This document shows positions 11,734 through 21,699 of a DNA stretch of 64,000 bases, one piece after another (the stretch's first letter is position 1; each line of letters starts with the position of its first letter). Below the pieces are notes generated by a model, which did no database searches, had not been told where the DNA came from, and was given only the letters and a program-made list of their open reading frames with translations. The translations under genes were made by a program, and so were the position numbers. The DNA is from Spongilla lacustris (lineage: Eukaryota; Porifera; Demospongiae; Spongillida; Spongillidae), in assembly GCA_949361645.1 (NCBI GenBank), contig OX442416.1:11963350-12027349 (forward strand), given 5' to 3'.

Positions 11734-11854
11734 AGGATAGATTTTGGCAGCCAAAATTTATCCTAGGATAGATTTTAGAATTTTTTTATCCCAATGGGAT
11801 AAAAAAATTCTAAAATCTATCCTAGGATAAATTTTGGCTGCCAAAATCTATCCT
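11734..11854. repeat. 121-bp near-perfect palindrome (60-bp arms, 1-base spacer)
   Basis: Arms 11734-11793 and 11795-11854 pair at every base around the single A at 11794. The arms contain smaller palindromes such as ATCCTAGGAT and TTTTGGCAGCCAAAA. Partial units continue to about 11900 and recur near 13510-13565. Confidence 0.92.
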
Positions 11855-12096
11855 AGGATAAAATTTGGCTACCAAATATTATCCTACTCTGCCAAAAAAT
11901 GTCCTAGGGGATTTTGACTAACACGGAATAGTGAATGTCCCCTCTCAGGTTAAGTTTTGCCTACTTGCAAAAGTCAGCTGTCACTCCAAACAGTGCATGA
12001 AAAAAATTATAATCAGTGGACCTTCTCGTGAGTGAGTGAACCATCCACCCCACCTTCCCTTCGCCACGCGCGCAATACTACGAGTCAGTGACTTTC

Positions 12097-12588
12097 AGTT
12101 AAGATAGAACGGACGGCACTTGGGAGGGGGGGGGGGGGGGTTTGAGAAGTACACACCTTCGTTTTATGTTTATACTCTGCCAAATAGTGTTGGGCTTAGG
12201 GAATGCGAGTAAAAGGAGGGGGGGGGGGGGGGGGGGGGGCGGGGAGTCTCAGTCCTTTGCGATTGGCGCGCCCAATTCAAATACTGAATGCTGGGGAGTC
12301 AAAACGTTTGCGTGCATGCGAGCGCGTGAATGAAGAGTCTTAAAGCTAGGCGTACCGCTACTGATAAATTTATTGGACAGGAGACGTACCTTTTGTGGGA
12401 TCAATCCCTACAATATCAACAGCTAATTGACATACATGTATACGGCGGAATGTCGTATGTATCTAACGAAGCGTATAATTTAATTCACTGTTGATAGATT
12501 TCATCTACAATGTATTAGCATTTGTGAACTATGTGAACTTTTATTTATTTTTATTTCGGGGAAAGTGGTCCGGTTAATACCGTAAAAC
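12097..12588 (+). repeat. Segmental duplication, copy 1 (empty sites)
   Basis: This runs from AGTTAAGATAGAACGG to ATACCGTAAAAC and is matched by 13567-15453. It lacks the two transposons present in copy 2 and therefore shows their pre-insertion sites near 12371 and 12444-12456. It contains G runs at 12126-12140 and 12218-12239. Confidence 0.75.
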
Positions 12589-12659
12589 CGAACCAGTGGT
12601 AGTCCACAAGATCTATAGGTCCAGTCCCGTTTTTTTTTTTCCCTTTTTATTTTAAGCCG

Positions 12660-12800
12660 CTGGGCTTAGGTTAGCTTAGGTTTAGGGTTAGGTTATATAT
12701 AGCATAAGTAGTTAGCGTAGGCCTACGTTTCATGCGAAGCCGCTGGGCTTATAGGTTAGGTTTAGGGTTAGGTCATAGGTTGGTAAATACTATATAAACA
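12660..12800 (+). repeat. GCCGCTGGGCTT...GGTTTAGGGTTAGG repeat, two copies
   Basis: Two tandem copies of a segment beginning AGCCGCTGGGCTT and containing AGGTTTAGGGTTAGG. A third copy lies at about 48352-48400. Confidence 0.6.
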
Positions 12801-13107
12801 CCAGCTCACGTTAATTATTCATTTCCATTAATTATCAGTCATCGGCACGCCCTAACTGCAGCGATTCGGTTTTGTCGATGAATTAGCTAGTGTGGATACA
12901 CCCCCAATCCGGATCGATCCGGATTGCGGTTGCAAGTAAAGAAACGACTTTAGCTATTGCGGAAAGTCAAACACCTTAACAAACGAAACTATAGGTATTG
13001 AAATTATGTTCAGCATAATAAACTCAGAATACCAAGCAAATTCGGTCCAACTTCACTTCTCTAGGTCCTTGTCGTAACATGTTATCCGCCCCTGTAGTAA
13101 CTAGCAG

Positions 13108-13143
13108 CCCCCCCCCCCCCCCCCCCCCGCCCAAAAAAAAAAA
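13108..13143. repeat. C21 tract followed by poly(A)
   Basis: A run of 21 C at 13108-13128, then GCCC and 11 A. Confidence 0.9.
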
Positions 13144-13988
13144 GGCACGTGACCTACTAAAATGTGGCACAGAACAAGACGGGTCACAAATATTGAAAGC
13201 CGGAATTATGGCTTAAGGTAGTCTCGTTCTCCGTACCTTTAAATTTGTACGTCTGGCGGTTTGCAATAAGACTACCTGCAGATGAAATTAAGGCTATGTA
13301 GCAAGAAACTCGAACTTGATCGTCAAAGATCATCGCACACAGGTTCAATAACATGCTATTAATCTCTTTAGCCCTTAAAACAAACATACCTAACCGAGGA
13401 TACAAATGTAGACTTACTCACGGCTGCGGCGGCGAACTTGCATGAAATTTAAATCACGTGACAAGAAAACAATTTATTATTTGTAACACCCTTAAAACTG
13501 AAGTGTTTGTCATGGCAAAAATTATCCTACCAAATATTTATCCTAGCAAAAATTTATCCCTGGGATAGTTAAGATAGAACGGACGGCACTGGAGGGGAGG
13601 GATTTGAGAAGTACACACCTTCGTCTTATATTTATACTCTGCCACATACCATTGGGCTTAGCCGGGAATGTCTTGTCATGCAAATACCAACCTACCACTT
13701 GCTAGTGCCTGCAGCAGGGGACTCTGAGCGAGAATTAAGAATGCGGATAAAAGGTCACTGATCATGACATGCATTTCAGCCTTCATCATAAATGCGTAGT
13801 CAGCTGCAGGGCTATAGTAAGAGGTCTGCAGCTGGTTACTATATTTAGTGTCTGTGTGTGTGTGTGGGGGGGGGGGTCTCAGTCCTTTGCGATTGTCGCG
13901 CCCAAATACTTAATGCTGGGGAGTCAAAACGTTTGCGTGCGAGGGCGTGAATGAAGAGTCTTAAAGGCGTACCGCTACAAGGTTTATA

Positions 13989-14424
13989 GAGGGGTTGCAT
14001 GGATTTCGTGATGTCATGTGACGAAGCGATTTTATACGTAGAATTTTACATTGGGGGCAAAGTACAGCACGTCTATCAAGTAAAACTTGCTGCGTTGCTG
14101 GGTGCTTGAAGCGATCGGACATGTATATAAAGTTCTTTCCTTCCACCCGCCAAGGTATGTAAGGTTCTTTCCTGTACCATCTGCCAATTTCTGGCAAAGT
14201 AAAGAACAGCAGGAGTTAGATAGTCGATCGAGCAATGGTCAACGCCTAAACCCGCTTGCAACACTTTAGATTCATATCTGGCTCGGGCGACCGCTGATAA
14301 ACTCTGACAATACACTTCATTCCATTGACGCGCCATATACTCGCTTGCCCCCAATATAAAAAAGTTGCAATATATATAAATTGTCACATGACATTGCGAC
14401 GTGACGTAGGCTATGCAACCCCTC
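13989..14424. mobile_element. TA-flanked MITE, 436 bp
   Basis: Perfect 12-bp terminal inverted repeats (GAGGGGTTGCAT / ATGCAACCCCTC) are flanked on both sides by TA. Further inside, ATGTCATGTGAC and ATTGGGGGCAA are also shared between the two ends. The paralogous block at about 12365-12378 reads straight through (TTTATTGGACAGG), giving an empty site. TA targets are typical of Tc1/mariner-type elements. No transposase is present. Confidence 0.72.
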
Positions 14425-14524
14425 TATTGGACAGGAGACGTACCTTTTGTGGGATCAATCCCTACAGGCTACATACACTATCAGCAGCCAATTAACATAC
14501 ATGTATTCGGCGGAATGTCGTATG

Positions 14525-15302
14525 CAGGGTTGCCGAAGGCCCCTGGCCTGACCTGTCAGGCCAGAGGTCTAGCCTATCAGGCCGGACCACGCCCACCCTA
14601 AGTATCATGCAGTATGTTAGGCAGGCTTCTTATTCAAAACTCAGACATCAACTATTATTACGTTTTATTGACATCAAATGGTGTATACAAATCCTACATT
14701 TCCAATTAAATTTTTATATTTTGCAATAGTATTATAATTTCTTATTACTGAGGATGTGCTGCAACCAATAAATACGAAGTACTGAAATGACTTTACACAT
14801 TCACCAAATGCACGATTGTAAATCATTCATAACTGACAAAAGCAGCAGAATTTCAAATACATTGTATACGTGTGTAGCGACTGAGCAGGAGCGTACATTA
14901 TATTGGCTTAATGTATTCGAAGCAGCCATGCATTATGCTAGCTTTAGCATAATTGATGCTTCCAGCCGTTGGGGAATTATGGATTCCATCGTTGACGCTC
15001 CTGGATCAACTTGGCTCTTGAAATTACACTTTCTGTAGCCCAAGGCGCAGATGAAGCTGGAATAGCGAGGTACTTCCGTGCAAGTATTGCAATAGTAGGG
15101 AATTGTACATGTGAGTTGATGATGGACCAGGAGAATTGCCGATCGACATAGCGGCGCGGAGGCAAAATCAAGTTGCATGCGTATCAATTAATTAAACACC
15201 GAATAATTTATAATTAATTGGCCTGACAGGTTGGCCTATCAGGCCAGGCAGTCAGGCCGGCCGGCCTCAGTCCAGAGCCCTGGCTGGCCTACGGCAACCC
15301 TG
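14525..15302. mobile_element. Non-autonomous hAT-type element, 778 bp
   Basis: Termini CAGGGTTGCCG and CGGCAACCCTG are perfect 11-bp inverted repeats and continue imperfectly (AGGCC). An 8-bp target duplication GTCGTATG lies at 14517-14524 and 15303-15310. The paralogous block has one uninterrupted GTCGTATG at about 12449-12456. Eight-base duplications and CAGGG termini are characteristic of the hAT superfamily. Subterminal GGCCTGACAGG-type motifs recur in both orientations and may be transposase sites. No coding capacity is seen. Confidence 0.88.
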
Positions 15303-15464
15303 GTCGTATGTATCTAACGAAGCGTATAATTTAATTCACTGTTGATAGATTTCATCTTTAGAAAGAAACATAGGCTCATAGCATTTGTGAACTACATGTA
15401 TGTGAGTTATTATTATTATTTCGGGGAAAGTGATCCGGTAAATACCGTAAAACGGGTGTCGTAG

Positions 15465-15590
15465 TGTACAATGTCCCCCCTAAAATTTGTCCCCCCGGAC
15501 GTTTTGCACTAGTGTACAATGTCCCCCCGGACAATCTACACTAGGGCAAACTGCCCTCCTCCATGCAGGGTAAAACTGATGTCCCCCCTC
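15465..15590. repeat. TGTCCCCCC/GGACA cluster, second copy
   Basis: Same units as 11130-11275: GTGTACAATGTCCCCCC, CCCCCCGGAC, and ACACTAGGGCAAACTG. Confidence 0.6.
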
Positions 15591-15667
15591 ATAACATTTT
15601 ATTTCATCTTTGACAAGGCTAGGAAATGTTTACGGCAGTATACGGGATCGCGTTGACGCCATTACTC

Positions 15668-15870
15668 AGTAGTTCCGCCGCTTGTAATGCTCATTTAGAA
15701 TGTTAGTATTAAATTCCTTAACGAATACACAGCTCTTATCCTTTCCGTGTCATCAAAGCACTCATTGAAACCAATATTCACACATATATATACATTATTA
15801 AAATTCCTTAAGGAGTGGTGACTGGTGATTGATATACTTCGATTCATGGCTGAAATCTCATCAGTATGAA
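15668..15870 (-). repeat. Inverted copy of 11527-11697
   Basis: In reverse complement it reads CTGATGAGATTTCAGCC, GTATATCAATCACC, GAGTGCTTTGATGACACGG and CAAGCGGCGGAAC, as at 11.5 kb. Extra bases are inserted at two points. Confidence 0.6.
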
Positions 15871-16199
15871 GCCAGTCATCTGGTCCCCAGACTTCGCCTC
15901 TGCACGTTCTTGCGCACTGATCCAATTGGATCCGAGGTTAGCCGGTTGTACGATGACAGTACACGTGTGCGGACCGATAGGAAACAGCCGTGGAAGCGAG
16001 GCTCGTTTGGTCGCACGTGTTCACATGCTGATAATTCGTCTGCCTACCCCCACGGCTGTTTCATTGCATTGAAACCTTGGACAAAAAGGCTACGCCCCTA
16101 GCTTGATACGAAAATTTTTCATTGCAACGGACCTAATTACGACCCTATAGCAACACATCTGTTCTTGTGGATGGACCTTTTTGTACAGACCGTTTCGAT

Positions 16200-16267
16200 A
16201 CAATGCCGGTGTCATAGGGTATACGGTCCGGCCCAATTTTCGGTCCGGCGGACCGTATTCCCTTAGG
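16200..16267 (+). repeat. 68-bp inverted repeat, left copy
   Basis: Identical at 67 of 68 positions to the reverse complement of 24414-24481. It starts ACAATGCCGGTGTCATAGGG and contains nested palindromes such as GGTCCGGCGGACC. It is a candidate terminal inverted repeat of an 8.3-kb element. Confidence 0.8.
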
Positions 16268-16743
16268 TAGGTACGGGTATATTTTTTTCAAACGCAATAT
16301 TTTGCACCAAGTTTGGTACTGCCTTAAAGAGCAAATTAAATGAATTAAAATGATATGTGAAACGTGGCATTTGCATAAGCAGTGAAAAAGTTATAGCCAT
16401 CCAAACATCGGATTTTGCGGCTATGGCAATCCATGCGGTAGCGCATAAAAAATTGTGACGGTTTTTGTTCTCTTCGCTATAGCAACTACAATCTATAATA
16501 TAATCACACCAAATTTTTTTCACAAGTCTTGCACACACATAAGAAGTATAGAATAGTGTTATACATCAATTTCACTAATGTACAAGTCATCTGTGATATA
16601 GTCAACTAAGAATTCATATAGCGTCATTGAAACATCATCTCCATCTTCTTGACTGCTTCCTCGTTTCCAATAAGTATAGCAGCATGAACTTACAATAACA
16701 TTAAAACAGGTCTGAATATGGGATCGCGGAAGCATAATCATAC

Positions 16744-16977
16744 CTAATTGTAGCACATAGGAAGTGGGAGGAACTGTTGCAATGCTGATATGAACTTCAT
16801 TAATATGAAGTCCCTCCACAGATATTGAATCCCATGAAAGGGTTACATAATCATTATCATACAATATTTCACCAACTTGTAAGTCACTGATTATGCCTAA
16901 TTCATAGGCAAAGTAACTAACTGTACGAGGATCAGGAAGGCAATCTACAGTTACATCTCCTAGGTGCTCAAGAACGG
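16744..16977 (-). CDS. Transposase-like core exon
   Basis: One frame stays open from an acceptor (ATACATGTATAAG) to a donor (CAATTAG/GTATGA). It encodes AVLEHLGDVTVDCLPDPRTV, YELGIISDLQVGEIL, then TLSWDSISVEGLHINEVHIS. The LPD-RTV, VGE, LSWD and HINE blocks resemble, from memory, a family of invertebrate proteins with an N-terminal coiled coil and an apparently DDE-like nuclease domain carried by DNA transposons. It sits inside the inverted repeats at 16200 and 24481, consistent with it being the element's own gene. The downstream sequence (to 16559) no longer shows the expected continuation, so the gene may be truncated. The family assignment rests on memory, not a search. Confidence 0.5.
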
Positions 16978-17099
16978 CTTATACATGTATAACATTACAT
17001 ACACTTGATACAGGCACCTGATACTCAAGGCAAGAATATTGTTTTACGACATGCTGTACTGTATGTTTTTTTGTCTTGTCTAGTACTGATGCATTGTGC

Positions 17100-17350
17100 T
17101 AAATTGTGCTTCTAATCCACATTAGCCCTTAATGCTTCATTTTCCAACTCAAGATTGCGGACCTTCTTACTTAAAATGGCATTACTTCTCTTCAGAGCAC
17201 ACTCTCTACTTTTCACGTTTCCTATGAGCAGACCTCATTTTCACCTAAGAATGTTTTAATGAAACTATTTTATGCAAATTACCTGTGTTTTTTAATAATA
17301 AGTTTTCATTTGCCAACCGCTTCAAAGTGGCATCTTTTTGATTTATCTCC
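17100..17350 (-). CDS. Coiled-coil exon pieces upstream of transposase-like exon
   Basis: Two short open segments are rich in Lys, Glu and Leu heptads. One reads ALKRSNAILSKKVRNLELEN followed by EALRANV (about 17120-17210). The other reads EINQKDATLKRLANENLLLK (about 17283-17350) and ends at a donor GTAATTTGC. They fit between the basic coiled-coil frame at 17353-17616 and the core exon at 16744-16977. Exact joins are not resolved and stops lie between them. Confidence 0.35.
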
Positions 17351-17352
17351 TT

Positions 17353-17616
17353 TTAAAGATTATTTAAATGTGCATGCAAATTTCTTTCAATAGTTACTTT
17401 TCTGCTCAAAGCTTGTCTAAGTTTACGATTGTCATGTTGCTTACTTATAACAGTTTGATACTTGCGACTGAGCATCCGCTTTGAAATGAGTAATTCTCTT
17501 AGTTTTAGTCTCTTTATTCCACATTTCTTGCAAGGAGTTCTTAATTTCAAAGAGGTTTGACAAGTATAAGTACACAGATGGTATAGCAGTGGTTTGAATA
17601 GGAAGTGAAAACTCAT
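17353..17616 (-). CDS. Basic coiled-coil segment with CxxC
   Basis: An 87-residue open frame has CKKC followed by a long Lys/Arg-rich amphipathic region (GIKRLKLRELLISKRMLS ... LRQALSRKVTIERN). Position and character fit the N-terminal coiled coil of the transposase-like gene. It ends at a TAA rather than a donor, so it may be a damaged exon. Confidence 0.35.
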   Translation of the reverse strand: MSFHFLFKPLLYHLCTYTCQTSLKLRTPCKKCGIKRLKLRELLISKRMLSRKYQTVISKQHDNRKLRQALSRKVTIERNLHAHLNNL

Positions 17617-17619
17617 CCT

Positions 17620-18103
17620 TTAATAGATTAGCAATATCTTCCCAAACGCTTTCAAGATGCTCTTCATAATTTTTATTCTCTCTATGAGCTTTTGTATTGA
17701 TGTCTTTAAAGCATTAATATTCCCACATACTCCTTCATGAATAAAAGCCACCATTTTGGCAGTTTTAAAAATGCTTTGCTGCATTAAGTTTGTATATATG
17801 TGCACTACCAAGCCATTTCTTATTGCTGAAACCTGTAGTGCATTGTCTGCACTGATCTCACCACTAAAACCTTCAATCAACTTCTTAAAATCTTCTGCAG
17901 CCTTCATCCGAATTTGGAAAAAGACACACTAACAGATCGTTGCAGCATGCTAACATCTTAAAAGGGTTACATGTAGGGCTGTAAGCACACTGGAAAGTTG
18001 CACAGTCATGCGTTAGTTCCATTTTCGCGGCAATGTACAATATGATATCTGGGGACGAGTCACTACCTGAGAAAATCTGGGGTATGCCTTGGGCATCGCC
18101 CAA
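17620..18103 (-). CDS. Cys-rich and helical N-terminal segments of the same putative gene
   Basis: Two frames overlap. The first (18103 to 17885) has a CATFQCAYSPTCNPF segment with regularly spaced cysteines. The second (17907 to 17620) begins MKAAEDFKKLIEGFSGEIS and continues as a helical region (ALKTSIQKLIERIKIMKSIL). The frame changes near the shared GATGAAGGCTGCAGAAGATT, either by a short intron (TTAG acceptor near 17925) or a frameshift. No family is recognised. Confidence 0.3.
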
Positions 18104-18739
18104 AAATTATGGTATTTTCATAGTATGTAGATTTATAGCAAAACTGCGTTTAGAAATGCTTATTTTTACGGTACCTCGAAAATAATGGTAGTCTTTATTT
18201 AGAGTTAAACTTTGTTAACGCAATAAGGTACTCAAAGGTAAGAAATGTTCTTAAAAAGTTGCAAAACCATGTTATATGGGCAGTGCTTAACCACCTAATA
18301 ACGTTTGACTTCAGTTGGCTTCATGAATAGCACGTGCCATATTTAAACACATAGGCTGTTGGATGACGCTTTGGGCATCAACCAAAGTTCGTGAAATTTG
18401 AAATCCATATAGATTAAGACCTGGGGAGTACCTACATCTGATCGGTTTCCCGGTACCTCTAAAGACAAAAAAGTTCTACCAAACCTAAAGGGTACATATT
18501 TTTTCTACGCGCCAGAAATTTTGAACAAAACGTTTCAAATAAACCAGAGCTGTGTCATAGCATAGACAATGTATCGCCATACCGATAAATCCAGAAACAG
18601 TCCACAACAGCCATCAAACGAACACAAACCAGCTTGTACTCGAATTTAATGCACCTGTACAATTTGCAACCCGCGTCACAATTTTTACTTAATATTGGAT
18701 CACCAATTTTTCGGTACTCGTACGTGAAATATGCCGGTA

Positions 18740-18855
18740 CCTACCTTAGGGAATACGGTCCCCCCCGGACCCAACTCCCTAGGGAATACGGTCCGTGTAA
18801 AATATTGTACATCCAGGGAATACAGTCCGGGGGAGGAGGTGGACTCAATTCCCTG
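18740..18855. repeat. GGGAATACGGTCC palindromic cluster
   Basis: Units GGGAATACGGTCC, GGGACTC/GAATTCCC and CCAGGGAATAC match those packed at 24280-24430. It is an internal, divergent copy of the terminal repeat sequence. Confidence 0.6.
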
Positions 18856-19029
18856 ACAGAAAGGAGATTTGATTTTGACAGCCACTGGTAATCATATATA
18901 TAGCGTGTATAATTAAAAAGAGATTGAAGTCGATCCTCACAGAAATCGCAACCGTTAGCGTTTAAACAACCACTGGTAATCATAATTAAGAAGAGAAAAC
19001 GATTCTCACCGAAATTGCAGCCGTTAAGG

Positions 19030-19405
19030 CAGACAAATTTATAATGAAAACAATTTTAACCGCCACAGAACAGAAGTTCTAATTGATAATTTGGAAGTTA
19101 TATAATGAAAGCAATTTAAAACCAAGACAGAAGTTCTTTCACGGCATCAGATGTTTAATGTATATATTATAATGAATAGCTGATTTATAATTTAAACACA
19201 AGACAGAATTTATATAATGAAAGCAATTTAAACACAAGAAGACAGAAGTTATGTAATGAAAACAATTTAAAACAAGACAGAAGTTCTTTCATGACAACAG
19301 ATGTTTAATTAAAGCAATTTAAACACAAGAAGACAGAAGTTATGTAATGAAAACAATTTAAAAACAAGACAGAAGTTCTTTCATGACAACAGATGTTTAA
19401 TTGTA
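19030..19405 (+). repeat. Tandem repeat, about 91-bp unit
   Basis: The last two units (from AAAGCAATTTAAACACAAGA to GACAACAGATGTTTAATT) are almost identical. Earlier units are diverged but share AAGCAATTTAAA, GACAGAAGTT and CAGATGTTTAAT. Confidence 0.75.
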
Positions 19406-19419
19406 GGCGACTGTGCTCC

Positions 19420-21380
19420 TTTCTTCTGTTCTCGGCATGAAGAGTGTTCTAAAGAATAATTTTTGACCATTGTCTACTGACAGATTGTTCTTAAAAATTC
19501 CTTCAGGATAATAAAAAGTTCATATGGAATCATTTGTTGTATGCATTCTTTGTAGGAAAAAAAAATCTCTTTTTCAGAGCATATTTGAACAATATACTTC
19601 AATGTAATTTTCATGTAACTAAATCAAAATTGACAAAAATGTTAGTATCCACACAATATTGGCTTACTTGTTGATATACATGTAGGGTGGAATTTCCCCT
19701 GCTTTCCACTTTTTTGGTATGATTTTCATAGAAGCACCTCTCTGGCAGGGGTTCCACTGGCTTCACTTCTGGAATTGGTTGTCTAAAACTGGGTACTAAA
19801 TCTTTATATGTATATAACCCAAAAACAATTATATAAATGTAATAATAAGAAATGAAAAGTGATAATAACTACTGGCATGTTTTATACATTGTTTTGCTTA
19901 CTGTGTACTACTTCCTCACACTTTGTAGGATAAGGCATGCAAGTCACTTTGCACTCCTTCACACATGGAGACAAGTTGCTGATTCAAAACCTGCATGTAC
20001 GTCAATGTTTCAAAACCAACATTTGTGTGCTATATATTTACCTTCTGAAGAGCTGTAGTGAAATCTGAAGTTGAAAGCATGCATGGCTAAGCATCATATC
20101 TTGAACAGCCTTATATGTGACATGTGGGCTGTTGGGGTTGAAATGTGCGTTAGCACTTGTGTGCTTTATAGCTTACCTTTGAAGAAGCCATTTTGCTAGC
20201 CAGGACCAAAGCTCAGAACTGTCTGGCAAATTCTCTGCTACACACTCACCGATCATGTAAGAAAATTTCAACATGACATTCTTGGACATTATGTGGTACA
20301 ATACAGCCTTGCAAACAAAGATGCCGCAGTCTGAATGGTTCTTTTGCTTTAGTTCTGGTGCCTACATGTATAATATGGCATTAACGTGATACAGCATTCA
20401 CCCCGTGCACTCTGACATACATTGTAAAGTGAAATGGTCCACAAAATTCCATTTCCCAGTCCTCGCATAGTACTCATTGCAGAAAGTATATTTGTAATGT
20501 TTTGCCTTGAATTGATTCAAAATACAAATCATATATCAGCATACATTTTGAAGAGACACCAACAACTTAAATGGAAGGCATATACAGTATATCAGCCACA
20601 TACTTGAACGAATGGAGAAACCAGTGGCTTGGAATGTTACATGGCAGAAGAACGTAATCATATTCGCGAATACCTCTTTCCTAAATGAAATAATTATATT
20701 ATTGGAACAGTTTCCATTCAGTGTGCTTCATATATTATTAAAAAAGAGCAATTTTCACTGTCCAATTATGATTTGAATATTATATGTGTATATGAGGTAC
20801 CTTATTATTGTTTAATTCATTCTTCCATACAGTCCATTAGATTGTGGATGATTGGCTGACATCATTCGATAATCGATTTCTAGCATAGGCAGTCAACAAC
20901 CTGCATGGAAAGTTCATACACTTGAAAGCAAATACATCTTTCTGCAGCTTTGTGGAATGAGATCCATGCAGAGTGTGTCATTATCCATGCAGAGTGTGTC
21001 ATTCATAAAACATGAATTGAAGTGCTTAGAAATGTACATCAATATAAGGATGGCATGGTGTGGGAACTTGGGGGTGTATATGAAGGTGCAGCTGGATCTC
21101 AGGTGAGTGAGATCTGTGGAATGAATCTTCAGCTGTGTGCGACTGTGGGTACATATAAACTTGGCGAAATTGTGTTAATTAAATGTTACCTCGCTGATAA
21201 ACTCACTGCCCTGATAAGTGATTATGTCTGATGCTACATAAAGTGCGCTGCAATGATGTGTGTGTGAGTATTGATGGTATATGTATGCATGCACTTACCC
21301 AACGACGTACGTCCAGATACATGTGTGACCAGTATATTTTGGACGCGTGATACGTACTACTAAAACGCCTTTGTTCTATC
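19420..21380. other. Interior of the 8.3-kb interval, no confident gene
   Basis: No multi-exon gene could be built. A short plus-strand frame at about 20635 (MAEERNHIREYLFPK) and a minus-strand MASSK with donor GTAAGC at 20191 are isolated. The direct repeat TCCATGCAGAGTGTGTCATT occurs twice near 20964-21003. Confidence 0.4.
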
Positions 21381-21385
21381 TTCTG

Positions 21386-21593
21386 TTAAAAGCACCACAG
21401 CATGCGGCTATTGCATCTTCGTTCTTCTCTCCCACATACAGCATGCAGAACATCATCATGGCTTAGCGAGAAGTCTGTCGAACGCTTTCGTATCAGCCAC
21501 TTCTCTGACTCTGTGTAGCGGCGCATAATGCATGCAGGGTACGTCCTGTCCTTTCGATACGACTCTACCCACGTCAGCGTTCCTTCTCTATTC
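21386..21593 (-). CDS. Possible terminal exon, unknown protein
   Basis: After a candidate acceptor (CTCCATTGCAG), one frame runs 69 codons to TAA. It encodes NREGTLTWVESYRKDRTYPA followed by a charged segment (ESEKWLIRKRSTDFSLSHDD) and a Cys-containing end (VCGREERRC). Composition looks coding but no upstream exon or family was recognised, and the polypyrimidine tract is poor. Confidence 0.28.
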
Positions 21594-21699
21594 CTGCAAT
21601 GGAGTACAATGTAATTTCTTACTATATTGACACATGCACGGGAAAAGAAAACAACCGTGCTACATTTTAAGTAGAACAATGAGTGCTCAGTCTCAGACG

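Larger units (their letters stand above)
13567..15453 (+). repeat. Segmental duplication, copy 2 with two nested transposons
   Basis: It shares AGTTAAGATAGAACGG, the TTCGTCTTATATTTATACTCTGCC flank, GTCTCAGTCCTTTGCGATTG, TTGGACAGGAGACGTACC and TTTCGGGGAAAGTG with copy 1. The extra length is explained mainly by insertions at 13989-14424 and 14525-15302, plus about 120 extra bases near 13650-13770. Confidence 0.75.

Noticed and set aside
12660..12780. TTTAGGGTTAGG, possible interstitial telomere
   Set aside because: Only one or two TTAGGG-like units per copy, embedded in a longer dispersed repeat also found at 48.35 kb.
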